From a virus, in the IMG/VR virus record IMGVR_UViG_3300029319_000369, positions 1 through 27,888 of that record: 27,888 bases of DNA, one strand, 5' to 3'. Below the pieces are notes generated by a model. It made no database searches. It saw only the letters and a list, made by a program, of their open reading frames with translations, and was not told the DNA's origin. The position numbers were made by a program, and so were the translations under genes. Positions 1 to 7,423 of the stretch are shown here, one piece after another. Each line of letters opens with the position of its first letter. Position 1 is the stretch's first letter.

Positions 1-725
1 TCCCATTGAGTACCAGTATGATCGTAAAGTATCGTAGCACTTGCTCCGTCTACTCTAATTCCTGCTCCGTCAGCAGCAGCAGAATCTGCAGCACCACTAG
101 CAATAGTAATTTCTTTATCTTCAACTGTTAATGTAGCTGTATTCAAAGTAGTAGTATCTCCTTGAACTACTAAATCTCCACCAACGGTAAAGTTACCAGT
201 TGTACTACAATTACCAGCTAAAGCAATATTATCTACTATTTTAGCAGCAGTTACTTGATCGTCTGCAATGTGTTCTGTATCAATACTACCAGCAGCAAAG
301 TGTTCACTATCGACTGCGTCATCTGCAATCTTAGCACCAGTAATAGCATCGGCTGCAATCTCTGCAGTTACGACACCACCAGTTTTAATGGTTACTACTC
401 CACTAGTTACATCAAAGTTATCGCTTGAAAAAGAAGCTAATCCTTTTGCACTAGTTGAAGCAAATACATTAGAATCGGTTACATCTAAAGCTATAGAAAC
501 AGAATTGTCGTCAGTACCAGATGATACTGTACCACTTAATCCGTTACCATAAGTAAGATCTTGTAATGTAGGTAAGTGAAATACCTCAACACTACTATTG
601 TTATGTCTACCGACATATAATTTTTTACCTGCCTGATTTAATGCTAACTCTCCACTAGCTAAACTACCTGGAGCTGCAGTATTGGTATTACTGCTATGTC
701 TTTTAATTTGGACTGTATTAGCCAT
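1..725 (-). CDS. Tail fibre / receptor-binding protein, N-terminal part (runs off left edge)
   Basis: The ATG at 723-725 has a strong upstream AGGAGA site and the frame stays open to the left edge, giving about 241 residues of an incomplete protein. The first 50 residues contain IKRHSS...GSLASGELALNQAGKKLYVGR, which matches the pattern of Mtd-like fibre N-terminal domains that attach a fibre to the virion. Next come repeats of the AEIAADAITGAKIADDAV type and a GGDLVVQGDTTTLNTATLTVEDKEI segment, both common in marine phage tail fibres. Receptor binding normally resides in the C-terminus, which is not visible here. The gene lies 16 nt downstream of a short fibre-like gene that also begins MAN. 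Assignment as a fibre is firm; its attachment point and receptor are unknown. Confidence 0.8.
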   Translation of the reverse strand, partial: MANTVQIKRHSSNTNTAAPGSLASGELALNQAGKKLYVGRHNNSSVEVFHLPTLQDLTYGNGLSGTVSSGTDDNSVSIALDVTDSNVFASTSAKGLASFSSDNFDVTSGVVTIKTGGVVTAEIAADAITGAKIADDAVDSEHFAAGSIDTEHIADDQVTAAKIVDNIALAGNCSTTGNFTVGGDLVVQGDTTTLNTATLTVEDKEITIASGAADSAAADGAGIRVDGASATILYDHTGTQW

Positions 726-741
726 ATTATTCTCCTAAAAA

Positions 742-981
742 TTATGTATAAGTTCCACCCTCAAGCGTTTTATTGCTTAAGGTTTGCGATGATGCAATAT
801 CAACTATATCGTCACTATTTGTACCACCGACTGTTTTGTCGTCTAATTGATTTAACTCTGAAGCAGTTGCAGTAACATCATTTAACTTGGTTAAGTCTGC
901 TTGTGTTACTCCACTAGCATTAACTTTAGTTACAGATGAATCTACTATTGCCCCAGTATGAGTTGATGTGTAATTAGCCAT
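742..981 (-). CDS. Short fibre-like / possible head decoration protein
   Basis: This 79-residue protein has a clear AGGAG site at 988-992 and ATG at 979-981. It is rich in Thr, Ser, Asp and Asn and contains TATASELNQLDDKTVGG and SSQTLSNKTLEGG. Both are fibre-shaft motifs usually found inside long marine phage tail fibres, yet here they form a complete small protein. It sits between the major capsid gene and the long fibre gene. It could be a small trimeric fibre, a capsid decoration or head-fibre protein, or an adaptor for the following fibre. No enzyme motif is visible. The fibre-motif reading is seen in the sequence; the role is inference. Confidence 0.6.
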   Translation of the reverse strand: MANYTSTHTGAIVDSSVTKVNASGVTQADLTKLNDVTATASELNQLDDKTVGGTNSDDIVDIASSQTLSNKTLEGGTYT

Positions 982-998
982 ATTAATCTCCTAGTTGA

Positions 999-1017
999 GG
1001 GGGAGCAAAGCTCCCCC
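999..1017 (-). other. Perfect GC-rich stem-loop after the major capsid gene
   Basis: GGGGGAGC (999-1006) and GCTCCCCC (1010-1017) form a perfect 8-bp stem with a 3-nt loop, just downstream of the capsid stop codon (1027) and just upstream of the ribosome site of the next gene. In the transcribed (minus) direction no T-run follows, so it is not a standard intrinsic terminator. It could stabilise the 3' end of capsid mRNA, cause partial termination, or be a processing site that makes capsid mRNA more abundant than fibre mRNA. Confidence 0.6.
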
Positions 1018-1026
1018 AATTAACTA

Positions 1027-1896
1027 TTACGGATTGTTAAAATTAACAATACCCATTGCTGTTGAATCTGCAGCGTGTGATAAAGCAGCTCCAAATAAAA
1101 CATCAGCTACAACAGAAGTTGCCAAGTGATCAATATCATAAGATGATTGAACTCTTGGTGCTAACTGCTGTGCAAAGTACACAGAGTTTTTGTTGAAGAT
1201 TGTAGCAGTTTCATCGCCACTTGTACCGTCATCATCCCAGTCTATGCTTGGATACACTTCTAATCCATAAGCATTAATGATTCTTCCTGAAGCTAGAGGA
1301 TTTTCAGCATCTCCTCTTTTTTGTGCTTCTGCGAACTCGCCTAAAGATAATAGTGACATATACGCAGCAGGGGAACAATAGAAGTAGTGTTCTCCGTCTG
1401 TGTAATCATATCCTGCATCAAGAAGTTTTTGTAAACCACTTCTGATTAATGCAGTTGTAAATGTGTTATCACTTGAAAGTGTTACATCATTACCAGTAGC
1501 ACCTTGTACTAGTGCAGCAAGATAGTTCTCTACTTTTTTAGCTAAGGCATAACCCATTGACTGTGCATAAGCATTGAATAGATCAGCAGATTCTTGAACT
1601 CTTACGATGTCCTCGATTCTTTTAGCTTCGTAGTGATGTTGATCAACTGCGAGTTGTACAACTCCGTCAGTATTGTTAGTATATGTTACTGCAGTATTTG
1701 CTGCTTTAGCAACAGCTTCTTCTTCAGTAACCTTTGGAATATTAAGTATGTCGCCACCACTTGATAACATAGATGAAAAGTCTAATACTTGATTTCTCAT
1801 CTGAAATTTTCTTTCAGCATAATCAAGAATTGCATCTCTCCACATCTCTGGTATAAAATTGGCAGCTGTTGTTATTGTTACATTTCCGTCAGCCAT
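1027..1896 (-). CDS. Major capsid protein (HK97 fold, P22-coat-like type)
   Basis: This 289-residue protein lies immediately downstream of the scaffold-like gene, the usual order scaffold then coat. The N-terminus has FIPEMWRDAILDYAERKFQMRN followed by GDILNIPKVTEEEAVAKA, the arm and early strand pattern of P22 gp5-like coat proteins seen in many marine phages. A central helix-rich stretch (VENYLAALVQG, then LQKLLDAGYDY) resembles the HK97-fold spine and P-domain, and LATSVVADVLFGAALSH near the C-terminus is typical of the last A-domain segment. There is no N-terminal protease-processed delta domain, consistent with a separate scaffold. The start is supported by a GGAG-type site upstream of 1896. 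Confidence 0.85.
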   Translation of the reverse strand: MADGNVTITTAANFIPEMWRDAILDYAERKFQMRNQVLDFSSMLSSGGDILNIPKVTEEEAVAKAANTAVTYTNNTDGVVQLAVDQHHYEAKRIEDIVRVQESADLFNAYAQSMGYALAKKVENYLAALVQGATGNDVTLSSDNTFTTALIRSGLQKLLDAGYDYTDGEHYFYCSPAAYMSLLSLGEFAEAQKRGDAENPLASGRIINAYGLEVYPSIDWDDDGTSGDETATIFNKNSVYFAQQLAPRVQSSYDIDHLATSVVADVLFGAALSHAADSTAMGIVNFNNP

Positions 1897-1926
1897 TTTA
1901 TTTACTCTCCTTAAGATTTAAAATGT

Positions 1927-2478
1927 TTATTTTTTCTTAAGGTAATGACTTATCAAGTCTTTATGCGATCCTCTTCGCTGTTTAGCATCCGACATATCAG
2001 AAAAAGGATTACCCTTAAACTTCTGTACAGATACTTTATTCTCAACTTGTCCTACATTTACACCAGACTTTGAATCAAATTCTGATGCTATGTCACGCAA
2101 AAGAGATAAATCATCTACCTTCTCAAATTTTTCTCTTTTCGTTTCAGGAATTTTACCTAGAAGAGATTCTCTTTCTTGATTTACATAATTAGAAAAAGAT
2201 TCATTAACCTCATCAAACTTGGCTTGTAAATCTTTATTCTTATTTTGTTCTTCAACTAAGAGAGCTTTGTATTCGCCTTGCTCTTCTAAAGTCTTTTTAC
2301 GCTGTTCTTCCTGTGCAGTTGCTATTTGATCTACTTTGGTTTTTAATTCATTTCGTTCTTTTACTAGCTCCTGAAAACGATAATATGGAACAGCTTCTTG
2401 TGTCTTTTTTTCGTCTTGACTGACTTGAGGTTCTTTTACAGCTTCCTCAACGGCTGTATTCTGTGTTTCTTCAGACAT
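1927..2478 (-). CDS. Capsid scaffolding protein
   Basis: The protein has 183 residues. It has an acidic, disordered N-terminus (about residues 1-30), a long charged coiled coil (about 35-115, with ERNELKTKVDQIATAQEEQRKK and EEQNKNKDLQAKFDEVNE), and a basic C-terminus ending SHYLKKK. This is the usual build of P22/phi29-type scaffolds, in which a basic C-terminal hook binds the coat protein. The position directly before the major capsid gene supports the role. No protease motif is visible, so assembly probably does not use a scaffold-cleaving protease from this gene. An AAGGAG site precedes the ATG at 2476-2478. Confidence 0.75.
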   Translation of the reverse strand: MSEETQNTAVEEAVKEPQVSQDEKKTQEAVPYYRFQELVKERNELKTKVDQIATAQEEQRKKTLEEQGEYKALLVEEQNKNKDLQAKFDEVNESFSNYVNQERESLLGKIPETKREKFEKVDDLSLLRDIASEFDSKSGVNVGQVENKVSVQKFKGNPFSDMSDAKQRRGSHKDLISHYLKKK

Positions 2479-2546
2479 TTTTACTCCTTAAGTGGATTAT
2501 ATTATGTGATAAATTAAATATAGTTTTATTTAATAACAATTAGAAA

Positions 2547-2768
2547 TTAAGATATGCCATATTCGTCTGGAGTTACACCATACTTCTCGAATATTTCTGA
2601 CATTTCCATAGAAATCAACATCATTTCAGATACATCAATATCTTTTTCTTGTATTTTTTTTGTAGGTGCTATTTTACTACATAAAAAACCTAGCAGATCA
2701 TTATTAGCTTGTGATATTTGTTTCAATTCTACTATTTGCTTTAATATTTTTTTTAATAAATCGTCCAT
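2547..2768 (-). CDS. Small helical protein of the head operon, unknown function
   Basis: This is a 73-residue predicted mostly helical protein: LLKKILKQIVELKQISQANNDLL near the start and VSEMMLISMEMSEIFEKYGVTPDEYGIS at the end. Its first base coincides with the last base of the preceding gene's stop codon (a TAATG-type junction), which indicates translational coupling within the head operon. I do not recognise a family. By position between a gpG/gp10-like protein and the scaffold it is likely a head or head-assembly factor. The antisense frame over the same bases has no ribosome site and is not annotated. Confidence 0.55.
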   Translation of the reverse strand: MDDLLKKILKQIVELKQISQANNDLLGFLCSKIAPTKKIQEKDIDVSEMMLISMEMSEIFEKYGVTPDEYGIS

Positions 2769-3325
2769 TATAAATCAAACCTTTTACCTGCGATTACACG
2801 CATTTTACCTTTAATTCTTTCTTGTATTTTTTTTTCTAACAACTTCATACCTATTTTAAAATTTTTACCTAACAAATTATCATCTAACAATATTTTAGCA
2901 TCTAATATTTCGTCAGATGTGTAAAACCACTTTCTTATTTTACCACCTCTGGCTCTACCGTTCAAGTGATAAGCACCATAAAACTCTCCTTTAGAATTTT
3001 TTGCTCTATTAAAGTCTGGACGAATTATAACTCTGTTTGCTTGTGGATTTGTAAATATTTTAATAGGTATACTGTTTTTTAAGTTACCAGTAAGTTGCAT
3101 CATTGGTTTTTGCCCTGCTCCAACTCTTTCTCTAAAATCTTCATATTCAATTTCATAAACAGGATAATCTTGTCCGTTTATGTCTTGATCTGATTTAAAT
3201 GTTTTTTTTACTTGTTGCAACGCAGCTCTCCCTACGCCTTTAAGAACATTATCAAAAATAAGTTTTGGTAGTTGTCGTCTTTTTAACTTTTTAAAATCGA
3301 CATTAGTCTGGACTGTTATTCTCAT
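2768..3325 (-). CDS. Virion morphogenesis protein, gpG/HK97-gp10-like
   Basis: This 185-residue basic protein lies between portal and scaffold. It shows the usual build of the phage virion morphogenesis (Mu gpG-like) and HK97 gp10-like families: an N-terminal helix ending in GRAALQQVKKTF, then GQDYPVYE, a QLTGNLKNSIPIKIF segment matching the conserved 'L...G.L..SI' core, and a central YGAYHLNGRARGGKIRKWF resembling the 'YA..HQ.G......RPFL' motif. Members act in head completion or tail attachment. It overlaps the 3' end of the portal gene by 23 nt. I am fairly sure of the superfamily, less so of the exact role. Confidence 0.6.
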   Translation of the reverse strand: MRITVQTNVDFKKLKRRQLPKLIFDNVLKGVGRAALQQVKKTFKSDQDINGQDYPVYEIEYEDFRERVGAGQKPMMQLTGNLKNSIPIKIFTNPQANRVIIRPDFNRAKNSKGEFYGAYHLNGRARGGKIRKWFYTSDEILDAKILLDDNLLGKNFKIGMKLLEKKIQERIKGKMRVIAGKRFDL

Positions 3326-4601
3326 CTTGAACTTCTACTGGTTGATTTACTTGTGCATTTTCCTCAATTACTCTTTGAGCATCTTCTATTGTTAGATCTT
3401 TATTTTCTTCTGATAATAGATGTGCCTGTGTAGTTAAGTTATGCTTTAATTTGTACTCGTTCAACATAATCTTATCTTGAGTAGTCATTGGATATTCAAC
3501 TTCAGAGAAATCTACTTTGAAATTAACAGGATCTGGTAATCCTAAATTATTTTGATTGGACAAAGCATATTCTACTTTGTAGAAATCTTTTTCGTACTGA
3601 CGATACAATTCTTTATCATCTATAAAATCTTCGTGGCGTTCCAAGTCTTTAATCATTAAAGAAATACCACTTGGTACTTCTCCACCTGATTGTGCGAAAG
3701 TAACAAACAAATGATTATTTAATGCCACTAATTCTATTTGCCATTTAATGTTTTCAATAACATCACGAACATTACCCTCTGGAGATACAATATTATAATT
3801 ACTTCCTTCTGGCAATGTTAAAATTTCATCTGATCCTGCTCTTACATTTGCGTTATCAGAAACTAAACCTGTTACAACTGGCTGTCCAAACATTTGGAAT
3901 CGTAATCCTAATTGCATTTCAGTCATTGTTATATTGATATGCTCATTTGCAGATACTAAATCTGATGCACCTTCCACGAAAAAAGAATCTAATTGTTCTT
4001 CTCTATGTGAAAAAACAAAAGGCAAAACACCAAGATTGTGTTCTATTTCTTCTAGGACATTGCCATTTTCATCAAACTTCATATGTAATTCACTATCCCA
4101 GTAAGCATACATTAAATCATCTGTATCATTTATATCAGCGTGTCCGTGCATCATTGGATATACAATAGCTTTTGGTTTATATGGATTATCTCCAAAGTAT
4201 GGCTCAAAATAATAAATAGGACGATATTCAAATCGTTCTTCCATTTCATCATACATAACATAAGTTGCACAAGTACCAAGCAATCTAGTCATACGCTCCA
4301 TTTGTTTCATACGAGCATTTTTTACAGATGTTAATTGATCATATCTTTCATTAACATTTCTTTTTGCACCTATCGTATATATTTTTGACATACGATTTAC
4401 AAACTTTTTCACGATATTAGTATTGTAGTGAGGAATTTCTTGAAATGCGTCTGACTTAAAATATCCTTCGATATATTGATCTGTTAAAGATCCAGAATAG
4501 TAATCTAAAAATTTTCTGACTTCTTCCCTTCTTGCCTTCGCTTGTTCTTCTTTGAAATGTGTAAGTGAGTCTTGTATAATCTCTTTAGCTGTTAAAACCA
4601 T
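3303..4601 (-). CDS. Portal protein
   Basis: The protein has 432 residues and lies directly after the large terminase. The N-terminus (KFLDYYSGSLTDQYIEGYFK, about residues 27-46) is the classic opening of SPP1-gp6-like portals, followed by IPHYNTNIVKKFVNRMSKIYTIG, where the portal wing starts. The central part has LGVLPFVFSHREEQLDSFFVEGASDL, another recurring portal motif (a proline-containing strand before the crown and stem helices), and GVPSGIS-like text in GGEVPSGISLMIKDLER. It forms the dodecameric DNA channel at the capsid vertex and docks TerL during packaging. AAGGAATAC precedes the ATG at 4599-4601. The acidic C-terminal tail ends in NNSPD. Confidence 0.85.
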   Translation of the reverse strand: MVLTAKEIIQDSLTHFKEEQAKARREEVRKFLDYYSGSLTDQYIEGYFKSDAFQEIPHYNTNIVKKFVNRMSKIYTIGAKRNVNERYDQLTSVKNARMKQMERMTRLLGTCATYVMYDEMEERFEYRPIYYFEPYFGDNPYKPKAIVYPMMHGHADINDTDDLMYAYWDSELHMKFDENGNVLEEIEHNLGVLPFVFSHREEQLDSFFVEGASDLVSANEHINITMTEMQLGLRFQMFGQPVVTGLVSDNANVRAGSDEILTLPEGSNYNIVSPEGNVRDVIENIKWQIELVALNNHLFVTFAQSGGEVPSGISLMIKDLERHEDFIDDKELYRQYEKDFYKVEYALSNQNNLGLPDPVNFKVDFSEVEYPMTTQDKIMLNEYKLKHNLTTQAHLLSEENKDLTIEDAQRVIEENAQVNQPVEVQDENNSPD

Positions 4602-4615
4602 TAAAGTATTCCTTT

Positions 4616-5929
4616 TTATCGTGATATTCTTCCAATGAAATTACTTCTAATCGGAAATCTATTCAAGATAAAATATCTGAACGCATCGCAGCCGTGTTCA
4701 AAGTAACCGTCCTTGACAGGATTGTTGGATATGCCCTTTCCTTCTTTAGCTTCTGGAAATCTGTATCCTTCAAAATCTTCTGCAATACCTACACACTTTT
4801 TATCAACTTTTATCCTGCGTAATCCCTCTGCATTTTCGAAAAATCCACGACAATAACTTACACCTGCTTGTATATCACGAGATAATCTATCCATACGATA
4901 TTCTACAAAAATTCCGTGTCTGCGTAATATGTGTATATCTCCCATACCTGATTGTCCTTGTACAAAACTACCTGCTGGATCTCCGTAGTATGTAATAACT
5001 GGATATGGCTTGGCTTTTATTCTTTCTGCTAATTTATCAGTCGGTATGTTTCTTTCGTGTATTATTTCATCAATAATGTTTATATGCCAATTACCATTTT
5101 CCTGAAATGTCTGAAACCATAATACTGAAGGCATACGAAAACCAAAGTCCATAGAGCAAAAAGTTGGTAGGTTTGGCTGGTATGGCACATCTCCCATATC
5201 TTTATTTCTATCAAAAGGATATACTCTACCTTCCATAGAAGTAAACTTTGCAGCAAATTCCTGATCAAATAATTCTTTAGACATATTACGCTTTCTTTCC
5301 TGGATAAAAGAATCTTTCTTTCCGTCTGGAAACGCATATTGATTTTCCCAACTTGGAGATTGCTGTGAATACCATTTAGGATCAGATTGTCCTAATAAAT
5401 ACAAATCGTATATCCAATTAAACCCTTCAGGCGTTGTAATAAATATTGCTTTACCTTTTCTGTCTACAAGCGTAGGGGATAAATACATATCCCAAATTCT
5501 TCTTGGCATTTTCGCTGCCTCGTCTATAATAAGCAAATCAACTCCCTCTCCAACAAGCGAGTCAGGATTTTCACAAGACATACCCTCAACAGTAGTTCCC
5601 CATTTAAATTTTATATACTGTTCTTTCTCTGATGCTCTTTCAATATCATTTGCTTTACCTGCAACCATATCTTTCCATATTTCACGAAACATTAATCTGG
5701 ATTTTTTATATGATAATCCGACAAGCCATATCTTTTTATTAGGTTGAGCAGCGTAAAACTCTGCCTCACGAAAAGCAGCAGTCGTTTTTCCGTATCTTCT
5801 TCCACAGATATTTACAAAATAAGATGCGTCTGATTTATCAGGGAAATGTAGTTTTCTTTGCCCTGCGTGTGGTTTATACTTCATAAAGTCAAACCACTTT
5901 TGTTTAAATTCGTGTTCTTTATTTTTCAC
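4616..5929 (-). CDS. terL: Terminase large subunit
   Basis: This 437-residue protein is the packaging ATPase and nuclease. Visible motifs are Walker A GRRYGKTT (43-50), Walker B DLLIIDEA (131-138, with D136 and E137), and the coupling motif TTP (165-167). The RNase-H-like nuclease acidic residues lie in SMDFGF (D261), YYGDPAG (D317) and GCDAFRYF (D415). It starts at a GTG (5927-5929) inside the last codons of terS, overlapping it by 11 nt with only a weak ribosome site, which suggests translational coupling. Spacing of ATPase and nuclease motifs is normal, so the enzyme looks intact. The packaging mode (cos or headful) cannot be decided from this sequence. Confidence 0.93.
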   Translation of the reverse strand: MKNKEHEFKQKWFDFMKYKPHAGQRKLHFPDKSDASYFVNICGRRYGKTTAAFREAEFYAAQPNKKIWLVGLSYKKSRLMFREIWKDMVAGKANDIERASEKEQYIKFKWGTTVEGMSCENPDSLVGEGVDLLIIDEAAKMPRRIWDMYLSPTLVDRKGKAIFITTPEGFNWIYDLYLLGQSDPKWYSQQSPSWENQYAFPDGKKDSFIQERKRNMSKELFDQEFAAKFTSMEGRVYPFDRNKDMGDVPYQPNLPTFCSMDFGFRMPSVLWFQTFQENGNWHINIIDEIIHERNIPTDKLAERIKAKPYPVITYYGDPAGSFVQGQSGMGDIHILRRHGIFVEYRMDRLSRDIQAGVSYCRGFFENAEGLRRIKVDKKCVGIAEDFEGYRFPEAKEGKGISNNPVKDGYFEHGCDAFRYFILNRFPIRSNFIGRISR

Positions 5930-6575
5930 TTTGTTTTTCTAGCTTGATTAACTGTTCAAGCCATTTGCGTCTTTCGCTTTCGGTAGGACGACGAGAAGGT
6001 AAAGGATCTAACCCTACTTTCTTTGCTCGTTGCAATAAAGCATATCGTTCTGCTCTATCTTCTCTTCGTTTTTGCCTATAAGGTTTTTTGCCTTGTTTTA
6101 TTTGCTCAACTGCTTTTTTTTCTTGTATTTCTCTTTTCTTAGGTTTGTCGTTTTCTGGATTTCTTTCTGGAAGTGTTTCTATTATATTAGAAACTTCTTC
6201 GCTATCTGCGTCAATTATTTCAGCATCATCTATTTGTTCTGATTTTAAAAACTTTTCAAACGGACTATCAACCGTGACATTAATATTTCTTACTAATTTT
6301 CCAGAGTGTTCTAATACAAGTCGCCCTGCTTGTACATTACCTTCAACTGCTTCTCGTATCATACTATTCAATACCATTGGTAATTTAGCATTGAAAGAAA
6401 CCATATATTGTTTATAATACATATCAACAAAACGATCATCTGCAAACCAACCGTGTATTGTTTGTGGAGTAACCTTTAACTCTTTGGCTAATTCTCTTTT
6501 GGTTATTTCAGGATTGTGTATTAATAAATCAATAGCAGCCATTTGATTGGCTTTCTTTAACTCGATATTGCTCAT
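5919..6575 (-). CDS. terS: Terminase small subunit
   Basis: The protein has 218 residues. Residues 24-46 (ITKRELAKELKVTPQTIHGWF) form a clear helix-turn-helix of the phBC6A51/Tnp-type found in small terminases. A helical middle follows (VLNSMIREAVEGNVQAGRLVLEHSGK, about 68-93), typical of the oligomerisation region. The C-terminal half is strongly charged (KPKKREIQEKK, QKRREDRAERY, RRPTESERRKWLEQL), probably contacting DNA or TerL. It binds the packaging site and recruits TerL, whose gene overlaps its 3' end. Its ATG overlaps the stop of a tiny basic ORF as ATGA. The combination of HTH plus position before terL makes this a confident call. Confidence 0.85.
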   Translation of the reverse strand: MSNIELKKANQMAAIDLLIHNPEITKRELAKELKVTPQTIHGWFADDRFVDMYYKQYMVSFNAKLPMVLNSMIREAVEGNVQAGRLVLEHSGKLVRNINVTVDSPFEKFLKSEQIDDAEIIDADSEEVSNIIETLPERNPENDKPKKREIQEKKAVEQIKQGKKPYRQKRREDRAERYALLQRAKKVGLDPLPSRRPTESERRKWLEQLIKLEKQSEK

Positions 6576-6715
6576 TTACCTTGTCCTCTATATTTTTTCT
6601 TGTAGTATTTCTTAGAGTTTTTGTTACCAAACTTGGTATTGGTACTCATACCTTGCCGAGTTTTTTTTGCACCATTTGACTTTCTAGTGCGATCCTTGAA
6701 TAATGACTTTCTCAT
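6572..6715 (-). CDS. Tiny basic protein (47 aa) before terS
   Basis: The ATG at 6713-6715 opens 47 codons whose TGA overlaps the terS ATG as ATGA. The upstream two-TM gene likewise overlaps this start as ATGA. The product is strikingly basic and Gly/Asn-rich: it starts MRKSLFKDRTRKSNGAKKTR and has KFGNKNSKKYYKKKYRGQGK at the end. No domain is recognisable. Basic proteins of this size recur in marine phages and may bind nucleic acid or be packaged, but no function is shown. The double translational coupling supports a real gene. Confidence 0.6.
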   Translation of the reverse strand: MRKSLFKDRTRKSNGAKKTRQGMSTNTKFGNKNSKKYYKKKYRGQGK

Positions 6716-6927
6716 TTTTTATAGACTTTTTCTGCTCCTGCTATTCCAAATGATCCCAGCGTTACCCAAACAAATGAGTTATAAATGTAGTCGTTTACCA
6801 TTAATTCTATTCCAATAATACCCATTGCTAAATCTACGATGCCAAATACACACATCAACGCAAAGGATAAAAATCCAATAATATTTTTTTCATTGTATTC
6901 GTTTTTATCTTTAAATAATTCCCACAT
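6712..6927 (-). CDS. Small membrane protein with two TM segments
   Basis: This 71-residue protein has a charged N-terminus (MWELFKDKNEYNEK) and two hydrophobic segments, about residues 16-41 (IIGFLSFALMCVFGIVDLAMGIIG) and 48-63 (IYNSFVWVTLGSFGIAG). It ends KVYKK, so both ends are probably cytoplasmic. AAAGGA lies seven bases before the ATG at 6925-6927. The size and topology are holin-like (class II). However, a convincing three-TM holin sits beside the endolysin at 26533-26904, so this may be a second holin, a pinholin or antiholin, or an unrelated membrane protein. Confidence 0.6.
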   Translation of the reverse strand: MWELFKDKNEYNEKNIIGFLSFALMCVFGIVDLAMGIIGIELMVNDYIYNSFVWVTLGSFGIAGAEKVYKK

Positions 6928-6930
6928 AAC

Positions 6931-7065
6931 TTATCCTTTCAAGTATCTAAACTTTTTTTTGTTAATAGGATTACCTTTTAGCTTTTGCTTGATGCTTTTC
7001 TTTCGCATACCAAACAAACGCTTAGGTATAAAATTTCTTGCTGTGCTTTTAGTTACATTGCTCAT
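6931..7065 (-). CDS. Tiny basic protein (44 aa)
   Basis: The frame runs from the ATG at 7063-7065 to TAA at 6931-6933. The product is about one third Lys and Arg, beginning MSNVTKSTARNFIPKRLFG and ending KKKFRYLKG. Its ATG overlaps the stop of the preceding tiny gene as ATGA, and its last codons carry the AAAGGA ribosome site of the next gene. I do not recognise a family. The tight coupling and the absence of stops in such a Lys-rich frame argue for a real gene. Confidence 0.5.
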   Translation of the reverse strand: MSNVTKSTARNFIPKRLFGMRKKSIKQKLKGNPINKKKFRYLKG

Positions 7066-7205
7066 CTATGACTTTTTACTACTGGCACACTCATTGTCAA
7101 TGATGATCCTTTGTGTTTTTTATATCCACCTTTTGGATTTTTCATCAACTTATACTTACCTTTCTTTTTCATAAAGTGATACCCTCTTGGTGCTTTCACT
7201 TTCAT
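7062..7205 (-). CDS. Small conserved-looking basic protein (47 aa)
   Basis: The start chosen is the ATG at 7203-7205, preceded by GAAGGTAG. An internal ATG at 7170-7172 is less likely because its upstream site is poor. The product begins MKVKAPRGYHFMKKKGKYKL, contains NPKGGYKKHKGSS, and ends VPVVKSHR. From memory this pattern (KVKAP.G.HFMKK.GKY.LMK...G.YK.HKG) recurs as a hypothetical protein in marine phages; I could not check that. Its start overlaps the stop of a 20-aa gene and its stop overlaps the next start, both as ATGA. Function unknown. Confidence 0.6.
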   Translation of the reverse strand: MKVKAPRGYHFMKKKGKYKLMKNPKGGYKKHKGSSLTMSVPVVKSHR

Positions 7206-7264
7206 TTTTTTCTACCTTTCTTCATTTTCTTTTTCTTTTTCTTTTTTCCTTTATGATATGGCAT
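7202..7264 (-). CDS. Micro-protein, 20 aa, lysine-rich
   Basis: The ATG at 7262-7264 has one of the best ribosome sites in the region (AGAGGAGATAGTT before ATG). The product is 20 residues, MPYHKG followed by an almost pure Lys tract with Met, Gly and Arg. It is the first of a chain of ATGA-linked tiny genes leading to terS. It may be a genuine micro-protein, because MPYHKGKK-type micro-ORFs are familiar to me from marine phages, or a leader whose translation opens the next ribosome site. Confidence 0.5.
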   Translation of the reverse strand: MPYHKGKKKKKKKMKKGRKK

Positions 7265-7266
7265 AA

Positions 7267-7422
7267 CTATCTCCTCTTTTTAAATTTTGTTTTTGGACAC
7301 GATCTAATGTATTCTATTCTGTTTTGTATCTTTAATCCTGTATGCAAACCACAATAAGTTATGCCCTTTTCTTTACCAGCAAACGAACATCTTTTTTTGA
7401 TTAAAGAACAGTAGTCGAACAA
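7267..7422 (-). CDS. Small Cys-containing protein with TTG start (51 aa)
   Basis: A frame with no ATG runs from a TTG at 7420-7422, two bases after the stop of the upstream zinc-ribbon gene, to TAG at 7267-7269. The product has Cys at residues 5, 12, 24 and 42, in contexts DYCSL, KRCSFAG, TYCGLHT and RSCPKTK, and INRI-like NRIEYIRSCP. The spaced Cys plus 'NRI..I..CP' looks like a small metal-binding phage protein rather than random sequence. Its last codons contain the AGAGGAG site of the next gene. The start codon is the weak point; an ATT at 7426-7428 is the only other in-frame option. Confidence 0.5.
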   Translation of the reverse strand: MFDYCSLIKKRCSFAGKEKGITYCGLHTGLKIQNRIEYIRSCPKTKFKKRR

Positions 7423-7423
7423 C

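Noticed and set aside
268-552. Plus-strand frame opposite the fibre gene
   Set aside because: It is an antisense shadow of the fibre gene, with low-complexity Ser/Thr/Ala/Val translation and no ribosome site.
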